From Maioricimonas rarisocia (GTDB lineage Bacteria > Planctomycetota > Planctomycetia > Planctomycetales > Planctomycetaceae): a stretch of DNA of 64,000 nt. Position numbers and translations under genes: made by a program. Shown here one piece after another: positions 40,798 through 49,974 of the stretch. The stretch is from positions 186,001 to 250,000 of the forward strand of contig NZ_CP036275.1 of NCBI RefSeq assembly GCF_007747795.1. Direction: 5' to 3'. The stretch's first letter is position 1, and the number at the start of each line of letters is the position of its first letter. A model generated the notes under the pieces. It worked only from the letters and a program-made list of their open reading frames with translations. It had not been told where the DNA came from and made no database searches.

Positions 40798-41505
40798 ATG
40801 TCTGCAGGACGTGTTCGCTGGTGGATGATCGCTTTGTTGCTGCTTGCGCTCCCCACGGTGCGCCTCGCGGCTGCCGATCCGGCGACGGCGACCATCTCGG
40901 GCACGGTGAGCTACACGGCCGACTCCGAGCGTCCCTGGCGGTACAGCCGGTACTACGTCAAAGGGCGGCGCTCCGGCGAACTGGCCGAAGCGGTCATCTG
41001 CCTCTCGAGTCGCGCGCTGAAGCGGTACGGCAAGGCAGACGAGTCACGCCAGCACACGGTCGATCAGGAGAACTTCCGCTTCGTTCCCGAGACCCTGGCA
41101 ATTCGCGAGGGAGATCGCGTCCTGTTCACCAACAGTGACGGCGCGGTGCACAACGTCATGACGGGAGACGGCATCGATCCGTTCAATGTCAACATGGTGC
41201 AGGGAGGCAAGCACGAGATCCTGTTCCGACGTGCGGGCGGCATGAAGAAGCCGATCCGGATCGGCTGTGTCTTCCATAGTGCCATGCGGTGCTGGATCTA
41301 CGTCTTCGAACACCCGTTCTTCGCCGTCACTGGCGAGGACGGACAATTCAAGTTCGCGGGCGTTCCTCCCGGCGAATACGAGCTGCAGATGGTGCACCCG
41401 GCCGGCGACCTCGTCTGGAGTCGCGAGGTGACCGTCACGGCCGGCAACGAACTCGACATCGATATCTCCGTCTCACCCGATCAACTGGCAAAGGGCGCGC
41501 GATGA
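40798..41505 (+). CDS. Exported cupredoxin-like protein with CarboxypepD_reg tail
   Basis: Protein of 235 residues with a signal peptide ('WWMIALLLLALPTVRLAA'). Residues ~90-170 resemble a cupredoxin (plastocyanin) fold. His118 ('DGAVHNV') and the C-x2-H-x2-M cluster Cys157, His160, Met163 ('GCVFHSAMRCW') are placed like type 1 copper ligands. The C-terminal 60 residues ('GEDGQFKFAGVPPGEYELQM') match a carboxypeptidase regulatory-like beta sandwich. Its TGA overlaps the ATG of the molybdoenzyme (ATGA), so the two are co-translated; it may be that enzyme's electron acceptor. The ATG at 40798 is preferred over 40789 by spacing to AGGA. Copper binding is inferred from ligand positions only. Confidence 0.75.
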   Translation: MSAGRVRWWMIALLLLALPTVRLAAADPATATISGTVSYTADSERPWRYSRYYVKGRRSGELAEAVICLSSRALKRYGKADESRQHTVDQENFRFVPETLAIREGDRVLFTNSDGAVHNVMTGDGIDPFNVNMVQGGKHEILFRRAGGMKKPIRIGCVFHSAMRCWIYVFEHPFFAVTGEDGQFKFAGVPPGEYELQMVHPAGDLVWSREVTVTAGNELDIDISVSPDQLAKGAR

Positions 41506-42689
41506 CTGATACCTCGATCTCCCGGCGTGACATTCTCAAGAGCGGGTCCGTCGCGGCCGGTCTGGCCTGGCTCGGGTTCCTGGATCCCTCGTTTGCCTTT
41601 CCCGCCCAGGCTGCAGACGAAGAGCTCGTCCCCTTTCTGAACATGCCCCGCTCCCGCCCGGGCATCCTCGACTGGGAAACGCTCGACTCGTGGCTGACGC
41701 CCGACGACCAGGTTTTCTCGGTCTCGCACTACGGCAACCCGAAGGTTGAACCCGACGAGTACCAGCTGGAAATCACCGGTCTGGTCGAACGTCCGAAGAC
41801 GTTCACGCTCGACGAACTCAAGGCGCTGCCTCAGGTCGATCAGCTGATGACGCTCGAGTGCGCCGGCAACGGCGTGTCGAAAGGCTTCATGGGGGCGATC
41901 TACAACAGCCGGTGGACGGGGACGCCACTCGCTCCCCTGCTCGAGGAGTGCGGCCTGAAGGAAGAGGCGCTCGAAGTCGTCTTCATCGGGACTGACCGCA
42001 AGGAAGAGACACTCCGCGCGGGAACCAAGCGGGAGACAACCTTCGAAGTTCCCTTCGGTCGCAGCCTGTCGGTCGAGGACGCCATGCGGCCGGAGCTGCT
42101 GCTCGCGTACGAACGCAACGGCGAACCGCTTCGGCAGGAGAATGGTGCCCCTCTGCGACTGATCGTGCCGGGCTGCTACGGCATCGCCAACGTCAAATGG
42201 CTCAAACGGATCGAGGTCCGCGACCGCCGCTACATGGGCCGCTACATGGCCCGCGACTACGTGACCGTCCGTGGTGAAAAGCGCGGCGACGAGGTGGTCT
42301 TCGTCGAAACGTCCGTGCTGGGAATGAACCTCAAGTCGATTGTTGCCCGGGTCACGCGGCAACCGGCGGTGGACGGGATGGTTCCGGTGAAAGCCTACGG
42401 TGCCGTCTGGAATGACGGCACGCCGATCGATCGCGTCGAAGTCCGCGTCGACGACGGCGAGTGGCAGCAGGCCACGATCGATGCTGAGCCGTACTCGAAG
42501 TACTGCTGGCGATTCTTCTCGATCGACCTGGGACGGCTGTCGCCGGAGAAGCACACGGTGGTCTCGCGGGCCATCGACATCAACGGGCGCGTCCAGCCGA
42601 CCGCCGAGGATGACGAGATCGCCCTCAAGCGGACCTACTGGGAAGCGTATGAGCAGTGGCCGCGTGAAATCGATCTTTCGGAGGCGTAG
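41502..42689 (+). CDS. Tat-exported sulfite oxidase-family molybdoenzyme
   Basis: Periplasmic-type oxidoreductase of 395 residues with molybdopterin. The twin-arginine motif is 'SRRDILK' (residues 7-13). The Moco domain (about 75-245) includes 'MTLECAGNGVSKGF', where Cys120 should coordinate molybdenum, and 'PLRLIVPGCYGIANVKWLKR'. The C-terminal Ig-like dimerisation domain (about 260-385) has 'VKAYGAVWNDGTPIDRVEVR' and 'IDINGRVQPT'. Family members oxidise sulfite or related compounds, or reduce substrates; the substrate here is unproven. It is translationally coupled to the cupredoxin-like gene upstream and followed by two small membrane-protein genes. Confidence 0.9.
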   Translation: MTDTSISRRDILKSGSVAAGLAWLGFLDPSFAFPAQAADEELVPFLNMPRSRPGILDWETLDSWLTPDDQVFSVSHYGNPKVEPDEYQLEITGLVERPKTFTLDELKALPQVDQLMTLECAGNGVSKGFMGAIYNSRWTGTPLAPLLEECGLKEEALEVVFIGTDRKEETLRAGTKRETTFEVPFGRSLSVEDAMRPELLLAYERNGEPLRQENGAPLRLIVPGCYGIANVKWLKRIEVRDRRYMGRYMARDYVTVRGEKRGDEVVFVETSVLGMNLKSIVARVTRQPAVDGMVPVKAYGAVWNDGTPIDRVEVRVDDGEWQQATIDAEPYSKYCWRFFSIDLGRLSPEKHTVVSRAIDINGRVQPTAEDDEIALKRTYWEAYEQWPREIDLSEA

Positions 42690-42751
42690 AACCTCCGCCG
42701 GTAACCGCTGTGTGAGGTTCTGAGCGGCGGACGTCAACCGGAGTGCCTGCC

Positions 42752-43135
42752 ATGCTGAAGAATCAGTTCGGATGGGCACATCTGGGGACGTTTCTGCTGA
42801 TCTGGCTGGGCTTCACCATCTGGACGTACCTCATTGTGTCGGCGGAGTTCGACGGCAGCCCGTGGACCGACCGGCGCGTGGTGCTGACGACGGTGGCGAC
42901 GCTGCTCGGGCCCATGACCGGGGCGGTCAGCCGCGATGGCCAAAGCTGCTGTCTGGAGTTTTCGCTGCGGTTGCTTCCCTGGGCGGGGGCATTTCTGCTG
43001 GCAGGGATTCTTCCCCAGCTGGTTCGCTGGCCGTTCCAACGGGGAGCGGCGACGCTACGTATTCTGGTGTGGTGCCTCGGATTGACCGGCTGGTTCGCCG
43101 GCGGGATCGTGTCGTTCACCCACGCCCTCCTGTGA
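42752..43135 (+). CDS. Small integral membrane protein
   Basis: Protein of 127 residues with about four hydrophobic spans: 'HLGTFLLIWLGFTIWTYLIV', 'VVLTTVATLLGPMTGAVS', 'LLPWAGAFLLAGILPQLV' and 'ILVWCLGLTGWFAGGIVSFT'. GGAG lies about eight bases before the ATG at 42752. It follows the molybdoenzyme gene by 62 bases and is probably in the same transcript. I do not recognise the family. Confidence 0.7.
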   Translation: MLKNQFGWAHLGTFLLIWLGFTIWTYLIVSAEFDGSPWTDRRVVLTTVATLLGPMTGAVSRDGQSCCLEFSLRLLPWAGAFLLAGILPQLVRWPFQRGAATLRILVWCLGLTGWFAGGIVSFTHALL

Positions 43136-43182
43136 GGACTGGATGGTGATCCCGCGATGTCTCACTCGCAGTTGATATCCGG

Positions 43183-43548
43183 ATGACCCTGTTCGAACTG
43201 GTCATCGGCCTCTCGGTCCTGTCGGCGGCGGTCAGTGGCGCGGTCGCCGGCAGTTCTGCGGGGCTCTTCGCCGCGGTGGCCGGTCTGGTTGCCGGAGGCT
43301 TGGTCGGATTCGGCTCCGGAGTGCTTCCGGTGCTGCTGCTCGGCGGTCTGGTGGCCCGATTTGCTCCCCGTGATGACGGAGGCGGTCGTACGGGCCACTC
43401 CGCACCGCCCCCATCTGCAGAGGCGCAGGAAGTTCCTTCGCACGTTACCGGACTGTTGGTGCTTGTGCTTGTGCCGGTGCTGTCAGCGCCGGTCTGGATC
43501 GCGTACCTCTCCTACCGGTCGGTCGGGTGGTGGTTCGGGACGGGCTGA
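43183..43548 (+). CDS. Gly/Ala-rich membrane protein
   Basis: Protein of 121 residues with a long Gly/Ala/Val-rich hydrophobic N-terminal half ('SAGLFAAVAGLVAGGLVGFG') and a C-terminal span ('GLLVLVLVPVLSAPVWIAYL'), separated by a short polar linker. It lies 47 bases after the preceding small membrane-protein gene. No family recognised; the downstream gap to 43741 contains a 6-bp hairpin only. Confidence 0.6.
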   Translation: MTLFELVIGLSVLSAAVSGAVAGSSAGLFAAVAGLVAGGLVGFGSGVLPVLLLGGLVARFAPRDDGGGRTGHSAPPPSAEAQEVPSHVTGLLVLVLVPVLSAPVWIAYLSYRSVGWWFGTG

Positions 43549-43740
43549 ACCTGGCGGGCGGAAGGCGCCAGAGGGGGACCGGGTCTGTCGGGACATGGCG
43601 AATCGGTATCCCGTTTGCTTGATCGACTGCAGGCAGAACGTTCGCGCGGAGGACTCTTCGGTCGTGCCCTTCCGGCACGCTTCGGGCCGCGGAGAGTGCA
43701 GATGAGCGCCTTGACCTGCAGGAATAACGAGGAGCCAGCC

Positions 43741-44526
43741 ATGTCGAGTGATCCGGTCCGCAATCCGGCATACGTCTACCGCGTGGCGGTCTTCGCACCG
43801 GCCGATGATCCGGCGGAACTGCGCGACGTGCTGATCCGGGTGCTCGGATTGAACGCGGTCGATGCCCAGATCCACGTCCGTGCCGTCCCCGGCCTGCTTC
43901 CCGATCGCATGAGCCACGAGAAAGGGGCGGAACTCGTGCAGGCGATCGGCGACCTGGGGCTGACTGCCGAGGTGATCCGTGAAGACGACCTTCCGGTTCT
44001 GGACGAAGACCGGCAGGTGCATCACCTGCGGCTGGTCGACGAGGGGCTGCAGACGCTCGGCCTGTCCGGGGAAGTCGAGGCGACGATTTCCTGGGACCAG
44101 CTCGACATGTTGAGCATCGGCTATGTGCCGCTCGACGAGCCGGAGCACCGCTACATCACCGACACCACGGCGGTGATCCACAGCGCGCCGACCGGGATGG
44201 CGCACCGTTCACTCGACGTGGTCAAGTCGGGACCGGAGGCCTGGATCGTCTACGGGGACAGCGAGCACGGCTTTCGTATCGATCACCAGGAAATGAACTA
44301 CGAATACATGGGAGAACGAATGAGCACGTCGGCGACGGCGAACTTCCGCCAGTTGGTCGACGATCTGCTCGCCCGCGCCCCCGGTCTGTTCCTCACACCG
44401 GCCACGCGGGCCTACGTCGAGCATGGCTTTCGGCGGCATTACGAGTTCGACAGCTCCGAAGAACTCCGGCAGTACACGATGTTCCAGCTTCTGCTCAGGC
44501 GTCGGCTGCCTCCTGCGCGCGAGTAG
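43741..44526 (+). CDS. Unrecognised cytosolic protein
   Basis: Protein of 261 residues, not recognised. The first ~75 residues ('VFAPADDPAELRDVLIRVLG', 'AELVQAIGDLGLTAEVI') have a ferredoxin-like or L12-C-terminal-like alpha/beta pattern. The middle ('HRYITDTTAVIHSAPTGMAH', 'PEAWIVYGDSEHGFRIDHQE') and the end ('ATRAYVEHGFRRHYEFDSSE') are mixed and hydrophilic. There is no signal peptide. The start at 43741 is supported by GAGGAG six bases upstream. The neighbours (membrane protein before, nagA 157 bases after) give no clue. Confidence 0.7.
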   Translation: MSSDPVRNPAYVYRVAVFAPADDPAELRDVLIRVLGLNAVDAQIHVRAVPGLLPDRMSHEKGAELVQAIGDLGLTAEVIREDDLPVLDEDRQVHHLRLVDEGLQTLGLSGEVEATISWDQLDMLSIGYVPLDEPEHRYITDTTAVIHSAPTGMAHRSLDVVKSGPEAWIVYGDSEHGFRIDHQEMNYEYMGERMSTSATANFRQLVDDLLARAPGLFLTPATRAYVEHGFRRHYEFDSSEELRQYTMFQLLLRRRLPPARE

Positions 44527-44683
44527 TCGCCGGGGGAAGGCTTGATCGCCGTTGCGTTGACGGCTGCAGTGCGGGGGACCGAAACTGCGGTCTGGCCCGC
44601 AGACGTTCGCTCGCCGTTTGGCGTTGCTCGAGACCTCATACCGGGCAGCTGGCCGTCCCGCAGACCTGAAACAGAAGAGTGTG

Positions 44684-45856
44684 ATGACCTCGTTTGCTGC
44701 ACGTCGCTACGACACCGGAGAACCCGTCCGTATCTCGCTCGAGGGAGAGCAGATTGCCGCTGTCGAACCGATGGGGCCCCTGGAAGATCTGGAGCCGTTG
44801 CCGTATGTGGCTCCCGGGTTCTTCGATCTGCAGATCAACGGGCACGGGGGCGTCTGGTTCAGCGATGAGTCGCTCACGAGTGATGCGGTGCTCGAAGTCC
44901 TGGCTGCACATTTCCGGTTCGGGGTGACCCGGCTGTGTCCGACGCTGATCACGAATTCCTTCGAGGCGATCCACGATGGCCTGACTGCCATCCGCCAGGC
45001 GTGCGAGCGGGAGAAGTGGTCCGACCAGATGGTGGCCGGCTGCCACATCGAAGGTCCCTACATCGCGGCTGAAGACGGACCCCGTGGCGCCCACCCACTG
45101 GAGCATGTGCGGGGCTGCGACTGGAGCGAGTTCGAGAAGTGGCAGAAAGCCTCCGGCGGGCGGGTGCGGCTGGTGACGCTGGCGGCCGAGGCAGACGGAG
45201 CCGAAGACTTCATCCGGCAGGCAGTCGCTTCGGGCGTCACCGTGGCCATCGGCCATACCGCCGCCACCACCGAGCAGATCACCGCAGCGGTCGATGCCGG
45301 GGCGCGGCTGAGCACGCATCTGGGCAACGGGGCGCACGGGACGATGCGGCGGCATCCGAACTACATCTGGGATCAGCTCGGTGAACCGCGGTTGACGGCC
45401 AGCATCATCACCGACGGACATCATCTGCCCCCGAGCGTTGTCCGCAGTATCATCTTCGCCAAAGGCACCTCCGGCATCGTGTTGACCTGCGATGCCTCGG
45501 GGCTCGCCGGATGCGCACCGGGGGAGTACGACTACCACGGCGGACGATTTGAAGTGCTCGCGGACGGCCCGATCGTCGTTGCCGGTCAACGGCAGTATCT
45601 GGCCGGCTCGGGACAGCTGACTGATACCTGCGTCTCCAATGCCGTCACAATGGCTGGTCTTACGCTGGGGCAGGCGTGCGACATGGCGGCGCTCAACCCC
45701 TGCCGGTTGCTGGGCATCCCTGTGGTAACGCTCACGCGGGGAAGTCGTGCCGACCTGATTCTGTTCCGCTACGGCGGTTCCGGAACCCGGCTGCAGGTGA
45801 CCGCGGCGATGCTGGCCGGCGCGCTCCGCTTCGGCGAATTGCCGGGCACATGCTGA
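44684..45856 (+). CDS. nagA: N-acetylglucosamine-6-phosphate deacetylase
   Basis: Amidohydrolase of 390 residues that removes acetyl from GlcNAc-6-phosphate in amino-sugar recycling. 'APGFFDLQINGHGGVWFSDE' is the family signature. Metal ligands are Glu123 ('HIEGPY'), His191 ('AIGHTAATTE') and His212 ('STHLGNGAHG'); the catalytic Asp270 is in 'VLTCDASGLAG'. 'TDGHHLPPSVVR' adds the conserved D-G-x-H element. The ATG at 44684 gives the usual NagA length; an in-frame ATG 22 codons upstream is less likely. No nagB or PTS gene is adjacent. Confidence 0.92.
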   Translation: MTSFAARRYDTGEPVRISLEGEQIAAVEPMGPLEDLEPLPYVAPGFFDLQINGHGGVWFSDESLTSDAVLEVLAAHFRFGVTRLCPTLITNSFEAIHDGLTAIRQACEREKWSDQMVAGCHIEGPYIAAEDGPRGAHPLEHVRGCDWSEFEKWQKASGGRVRLVTLAAEADGAEDFIRQAVASGVTVAIGHTAATTEQITAAVDAGARLSTHLGNGAHGTMRRHPNYIWDQLGEPRLTASIITDGHHLPPSVVRSIIFAKGTSGIVLTCDASGLAGCAPGEYDYHGGRFEVLADGPIVVAGQRQYLAGSGQLTDTCVSNAVTMAGLTLGQACDMAALNPCRLLGIPVVTLTRGSRADLILFRYGGSGTRLQVTAAMLAGALRFGELPGTC

Positions 45857-46195
45857 CCGGGCGGTCGCTGCTCGCCATGCCGTTGCGGTTCGGCGACACG
45901 TTGGGGGATTTCAACGGAAAACGTTACAGCCCGTACCGGTTGGTCCGTCCTTTGCAGTGGAGGAGGTTCGGCACGTTGACGGCGTGCGTGGAACCGATAC
46001 GATAATGTTTTCTTTGCCAATTTCTGGCGAGATGTTGAATGCCCGGATCGCGGGCCGCGTAACGGAAGTTGATTGCCCGTTGCGCTCATGGTCTGCTGGC
46101 GACCGGGCCTGACGGGCCGACCGTGGCGGATGACCTCCGCAGCGGGCAGCCGGATCTTTCTCTGGCTGAATCATATCCAGGGTAACTCGCGTTTC
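45857..46195. promoter_or_regulatory. Intergenic region with candidate promoter at 45976-46003
   Basis: TTGACG (45976-45981), 16-base spacer, TACGAT (45998-46003), followed by an AT-rich patch (GATAATGTTTTC). It could drive the kinase/epmA operon with a leader of about 185 bases. Nothing else seen. Confidence 0.45.
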
Positions 46196-47659
46196 ATGTC
46201 GAATTTGAATCTCGAAGACATCGCGGATCTTGTCGTTGGTCTGCGTCTGGTATCACCCCACGAGCTTTCGGTGGCTCACGGTGAACTCCCACCATCTGCA
46301 TCCGGAAACGATCTGCTCGAGATTCTCGAACGACGACAGCTGCTGACCGATCTGCAGGCAACCCGTCTCAAGCGGGGCGATCACGACGGTCTGGTCCTCG
46401 GGGACTACAAGCTGATGTATCGAAACGCCGCGGGCAGTTTTGCCCGGGTGTATCGTGCCTGCTCGGTCGTTGACGGCTCCATGGTCGGCGTCAAGGTGCT
46501 CCGCGAGCGCTGGGCTGCCGACCCCGACATGGTCAAGCTGTTTCACCGTGAAGGTGAGATCGGCATGCGACTGAAGCATGCCAACATCGTCCCGCTGTAC
46601 CAGGTCGCGGTGCAGGGGAAGTTCCATTACATCGTCATGGAGTTCGTCGAAGGGGGGAACCTGCGGGACTTCCTGAGGATCCGCGGACGACTCGAGCCAC
46701 TCGAAGCGTGCAAGTACACGCTGCACATGGCACAGGCGCTCGAGTATGCCTTCGGTATGGGGGTCACGCACCGCGATCTCAAGCTGACCAACGTGCTGAT
46801 GAGCAGTCAGGGCGTCGCGAAGCTGATCGACTTCGGACTGGCGGCCGACGAGGCGACGGTCAACCGGGCCGGCGGCGTCGACCTGCAGCAGGCGCTCGAG
46901 TATTCGACCCTCGAACGGAACACCGGAGCTCCGAAAAACGATCCCCGCAGCGACCTGTATTTCCTGGGCGGTATCCTCTACGAACTGCTCTGCGGCGAGC
47001 CTCCCTATCCCCGCACCGCTGACCGGGACGAACGGAAGCGGTTTGGACGCTACCGGGATGTTCGCCCGATCACGATGCAGATGCCGGAGATCTCCCAGCG
47101 ACTGGGGGAACTCATCAACCGCCTGATGCACATCTCTCCCTCCGAGCGGTACCAGACGCCGACCGAGGTCATCGCGGACCTCCGCATCGTCATGGCCGAA
47201 CTGGGAGGGAGCACCAATGGTCGGACGAGCGGCAACGAGCAGCCGACCGTGATGTGCGTCGAGCACCGGACGAAGCAGCAGGATCTGCTGCGGGACTACC
47301 TCTCCAAGCATGGTTTTCGTGTCCTGGTGCTCAGCGATATCGAACGGGCCCTCACACGGCTCTCGCAGCAGCCGCCGGACTGCATCCTGCTGATGGGGGA
47401 CGCCATTGGCGATCGCGTTGCCGATGACTTCATGCGCGCCCAGGACATCGGTCGCGAGCGACGATTCGGCGTCGTCTGTGTCCTCTCGGAAAAGCAGAAG
47501 CACGTGCGGGAGTCGATTACGTCGGTCTCGCCGCATGCCACCGTCCTGCAGCAGCCGGTGATCCTTCGTCGCATTCGAACCGCCATCGAAGAGTTGTGCG
47601 GTGTCGGGGACGCCGACCGTCGGGCGGCCAACGCCGAGTCCGAACGAGTGGTGACATGA
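46196..47659 (+). CDS. Ser/Thr protein kinase with degenerate receiver domain
   Basis: Eukaryotic-like kinase of 487 residues. A ~65-residue helical N-terminus ('FADLVV'-like 'DIADLVVGLRLVSPHELSVA') precedes the kinase domain (about 70-335). The glycine loop is around 76-88, ATP-binding Lys100 is in 'VGVKVLRE', the catalytic loop is 'THRDLKLTNV' (192-194 HRD) and metal-binding DFG is at 212-214. No membrane span or PASTA domain follows. Residues ~350-470 look like a response-regulator receiver ('RVLVLSDIERALTRLSQQPP'), but the phospho-acceptor position falls in 'CILLMGDAIG' and the usual Lys is replaced ('LQQPV'). The stop overlaps the ATG of the epmA-like gene. Confidence 0.85.
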   Translation: MSNLNLEDIADLVVGLRLVSPHELSVAHGELPPSASGNDLLEILERRQLLTDLQATRLKRGDHDGLVLGDYKLMYRNAAGSFARVYRACSVVDGSMVGVKVLRERWAADPDMVKLFHREGEIGMRLKHANIVPLYQVAVQGKFHYIVMEFVEGGNLRDFLRIRGRLEPLEACKYTLHMAQALEYAFGMGVTHRDLKLTNVLMSSQGVAKLIDFGLAADEATVNRAGGVDLQQALEYSTLERNTGAPKNDPRSDLYFLGGILYELLCGEPPYPRTADRDERKRFGRYRDVRPITMQMPEISQRLGELINRLMHISPSERYQTPTEVIADLRIVMAELGGSTNGRTSGNEQPTVMCVEHRTKQQDLLRDYLSKHGFRVLVLSDIERALTRLSQQPPDCILLMGDAIGDRVADDFMRAQDIGRERRFGVVCVLSEKQKHVRESITSVSPHATVLQQPVILRRIRTAIEELCGVGDADRRAANAESERVVT

Positions 47660-48684
47660 ACGAGGCGGCAGCCGGGGACGGGAGCTTCCTTCCGTCTGCC
47701 GACCTGGTCACGCTGCGGCGGCGGGCGATACTCACGCAGGCCGTACGGACGTTCTTCGACCGACACGGCTACTGGGAAGTCGAAACGCCGCTGCTTTCCC
47801 GGGACATCTGCGTCGACGCGTGGATCGATCCGTTCTGCCTGCAAGGGGACGGCGACGGCACGCTCTATCTGCAGACGTCCCCCGAGTTCGCCATGAAGCG
47901 GCTGCTCGCCGCCGGCGCAGATGCGATCTGGCAGCTGACCCGCTCGTTCCGTCGGGGGGAAACGGGGCAGTATCACAATCCCGAGTTCGCCATGCTCGAG
48001 TGGTACCGGGTCGGCGACGATCATCATGCTCAGATGACGTTCGTCGAAGCCCTGGTTCGCCATGTCGCCACTCAGGCAGTCGAGTTCGGTGCCGAAGCGG
48101 CCCCCCTGAGCCGCCTGACGGAGCCGATTCGTCGCTTGCGGTACGACGAGGCCTTTGCCGAGTTCGCCGGCTCATCCGTGCTGCAACTGGAAGTCGTCGA
48201 CCTGGCGGAGCTGGCCCGGACGCATGACCTGGTCGTTCCTGCGTCGCTCCAGCAGGGGGAAGGGGACCGGGACGACTGGCTCAACCTGCTGCTCGCAGAG
48301 ATCGTCGAGCCGGCCCTGGCGAGCCTGGGGGCGGTGTTCCTGTACGACTACCCGGCCTCGCAGGCAGCCCTGGCGAAGGTCTCCCCTGGTCCACCGCCGG
48401 TCGCGGAGCGGTTCGAACTGTATCTGGACGGGATCGAGATCTGTAACGGCTATCACGAGCTGACCGAGGCCGACGAGCTGGCCCGACGTATGCAACAGCA
48501 GTCAGACCGCCGCGTGGCTGCGGGACTGCCGGCGCTGCCGGTCGAAAGCCGACTGTTGCAGGCGATGCGAAAAGGGCTGCCGAACTGTGCGGGGGTCGCG
48601 TTGGGGCTGGATCGGCTGCTGATGTGGGCACTCGGAGCGGAGACGCTCGCGGATGTGATGCCGTTTCCGTTCGACCGCTGCTGA
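47656..48684 (+). CDS. epmA: EpmA-like elongation factor P lysyltransferase
   Basis: Class II LysRS-like protein of 342 residues without an anticodon-binding domain, as in EpmA (PoxA/GenX), which attaches beta-lysine to EF-P. Motif 1 sits in 'RTFFDRHGYWEVETPLLSRD', motif 2 in 'WQLTRSFRRGETGQYHNPEF', and motif 3 in 'CAGVALGLDRLLMWALGAET'. 'ICNGYHELTEADE' and 'LLAEIVEPALASLG' are also characteristic. The ATG at 47656 overlaps the kinase TGA (ATGA). No efp or epmB gene is visible in the window, so whether EF-P is the target cannot be checked here. Confidence 0.88.
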   Translation: MNEAAAGDGSFLPSADLVTLRRRAILTQAVRTFFDRHGYWEVETPLLSRDICVDAWIDPFCLQGDGDGTLYLQTSPEFAMKRLLAAGADAIWQLTRSFRRGETGQYHNPEFAMLEWYRVGDDHHAQMTFVEALVRHVATQAVEFGAEAAPLSRLTEPIRRLRYDEAFAEFAGSSVLQLEVVDLAELARTHDLVVPASLQQGEGDRDDWLNLLLAEIVEPALASLGAVFLYDYPASQAALAKVSPGPPPVAERFELYLDGIEICNGYHELTEADELARRMQQQSDRRVAAGLPALPVESRLLQAMRKGLPNCAGVALGLDRLLMWALGAETLADVMPFPFDRC

Positions 48685-48710
48685 GGCGGCCTGGCGAGAC
48701 CGGGGCCGCG

Positions 48711-48744
48711 CAAAAAGAAAGCGACCGGTGGGATGCCGGTCGCT
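48711..48744 (-). terminator. Rho-independent terminator of DUF1559 gene
   Basis: Perfect 9-bp stem AGCGACCGG (48720-48728) and CCGGTCGCT (48736-48744). On the minus strand it is followed by TTTCTTTTTG (complement of 48711-48720). It lies about 40 bases past the stop of the 48783-49790 gene. Confidence 0.88.
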
Positions 48745-48782
48745 CGTGGTTGCTCAGGTCGGGCCTCGAGGGCCTTCCTGGA

Positions 48783-49790
48783 TCAGAACTCGCTCTGGAT
48801 CGGTTCGCGGCCGTTGCGGGTCGCCAGAGCCCGCAGTACGCCGCCGTCGATGGTCTTGGTGATCGACCGCGACGAGCCATCGGCCAGTGTGAAGTTGCAG
48901 ACGTCTTCGTGGAAGCTGCCGAAGCCGAAGAACTGCGTCGTGCCGTTGCCACATCCGGAGATGTCGGTCGCGGTCCAGTAGCCGTCGAAGTTCGGCTGGT
49001 CGTCACGGACGCGGGCACAGCAGGAGTAGGAGTCGGGCCACAGGCCGAACAGCGATTCGCCGAACAGGATCGTGCTCGAGAATCCGTCGCTGATGTTCCG
49101 GTCGTCGATCTTGCTGTTCTCGAAGATGATGCCGTTGTTCAGTGGGACGGCGTTCGGATCGGAGGGATCGACGTAATGCGGCAGGCTCGGATCATGGCTC
49201 TGCCAGTAGCCGACGCAGCCGCGGTAGCTGGTCCAGCCCATGCCGGCGATTCGTGAGCCGGGGAAGGTTGCGCTGGGGCAGACGTAAGGCTCAATGGGGG
49301 TCTGCAGCAGCTGCCAGTTGGGTTGCGTGTTCTTCGCCTGGACGAAGTCGAGGGCGAGGGTCGACTGATCCATCTGCGGCAGGATCATGCTGTGCCAGCT
49401 CCAGTAGGCACCCATCGTGTGCTCCTGGATGTTGGTCAGCTGCTGCACCGGAACGGCTCCGACGCCGGACATGGTCTCGACGGGGAACACGATCGGCTCG
49501 ATGAAGTCGCCGTTCGAAATTGAGAAGTCGAAGTCGCAGAGCGGATCGCCAATGACGTATCCGGAGGGGAAGACCCCCTGCGAGTCGAGGTAGTTGTGGG
49601 CTGCCAGACCCAGCTGCTTCATGTTGTTGATGCAGCTGTTGCGTCGGGCCGCTTCACGGGCGCGCTGGACGGCCGGCATCAGCATGGCCACCAGCAACCC
49701 GATAATGGCGATCACGACCAGCAGTTCGATCAGCGTAAATCCTCGTCGTCCCATGCGGGCGGGAGGTTTCGCGACGGCGACCTGACGCAT
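48783..49790 (-). CDS. DUF1559 pseudopilin-like protein
   Basis: Protein of 335 residues with a longer leader ('[17 protein letters not shown]') before the pilin-like helix '[20 protein letters not shown]' and '[20 protein letters not shown]'. The middle is distinct from the tandem trio ('[20 protein letters not shown]', '[20 protein letters not shown]'). The C-terminal end has '[20 protein letters not shown]', a variant H-x-DG motif. GGAG lies about nine bases before the ATG at 49790, supporting that start over the internal ATG at 49754. It has its own terminator at 48711-48744. Confidence 0.9.
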   Translation of the reverse strand: MRQVAVAKPPARMGRRGFTLIELLVVIAIIGLLVAMLMPAVQRAREAARRNSCINNMKQLGLAAHNYLDSQGVFPSGYVIGDPLCDFDFSISNGDFIEPIVFPVETMSGVGAVPVQQLTNIQEHTMGAYWSWHSMILPQMDQSTLALDFVQAKNTQPNWQLLQTPIEPYVCPSATFPGSRIAGMGWTSYRGCVGYWQSHDPSLPHYVDPSDPNAVPLNNGIIFENSKIDDRNISDGFSSTILFGESLFGLWPDSYSCCARVRDDQPNFDGYWTATDISGCGNGTTQFFGFGSFHEDVCNFTLADGSSRSITKTIDGGVLRALATRNGREPIQSEF

Positions 49791-49974
49791 CGAACGTTCT
49801 CCAAAAGCGGTCGGTATTTCTTGAGAGTTGACCGTTCAGCGTAGCACAGATTCCGCGAGCATTGCAAATTCGGAAGTGCGCAGCGGGCGATCGGGGAGTC
49901 AGGCTCCTGCCTACTCTTACGGGAATTCACCGCCGGTCGCGCCAGTGAATTCGAGAGTTTCTTCGAACTTTGCC

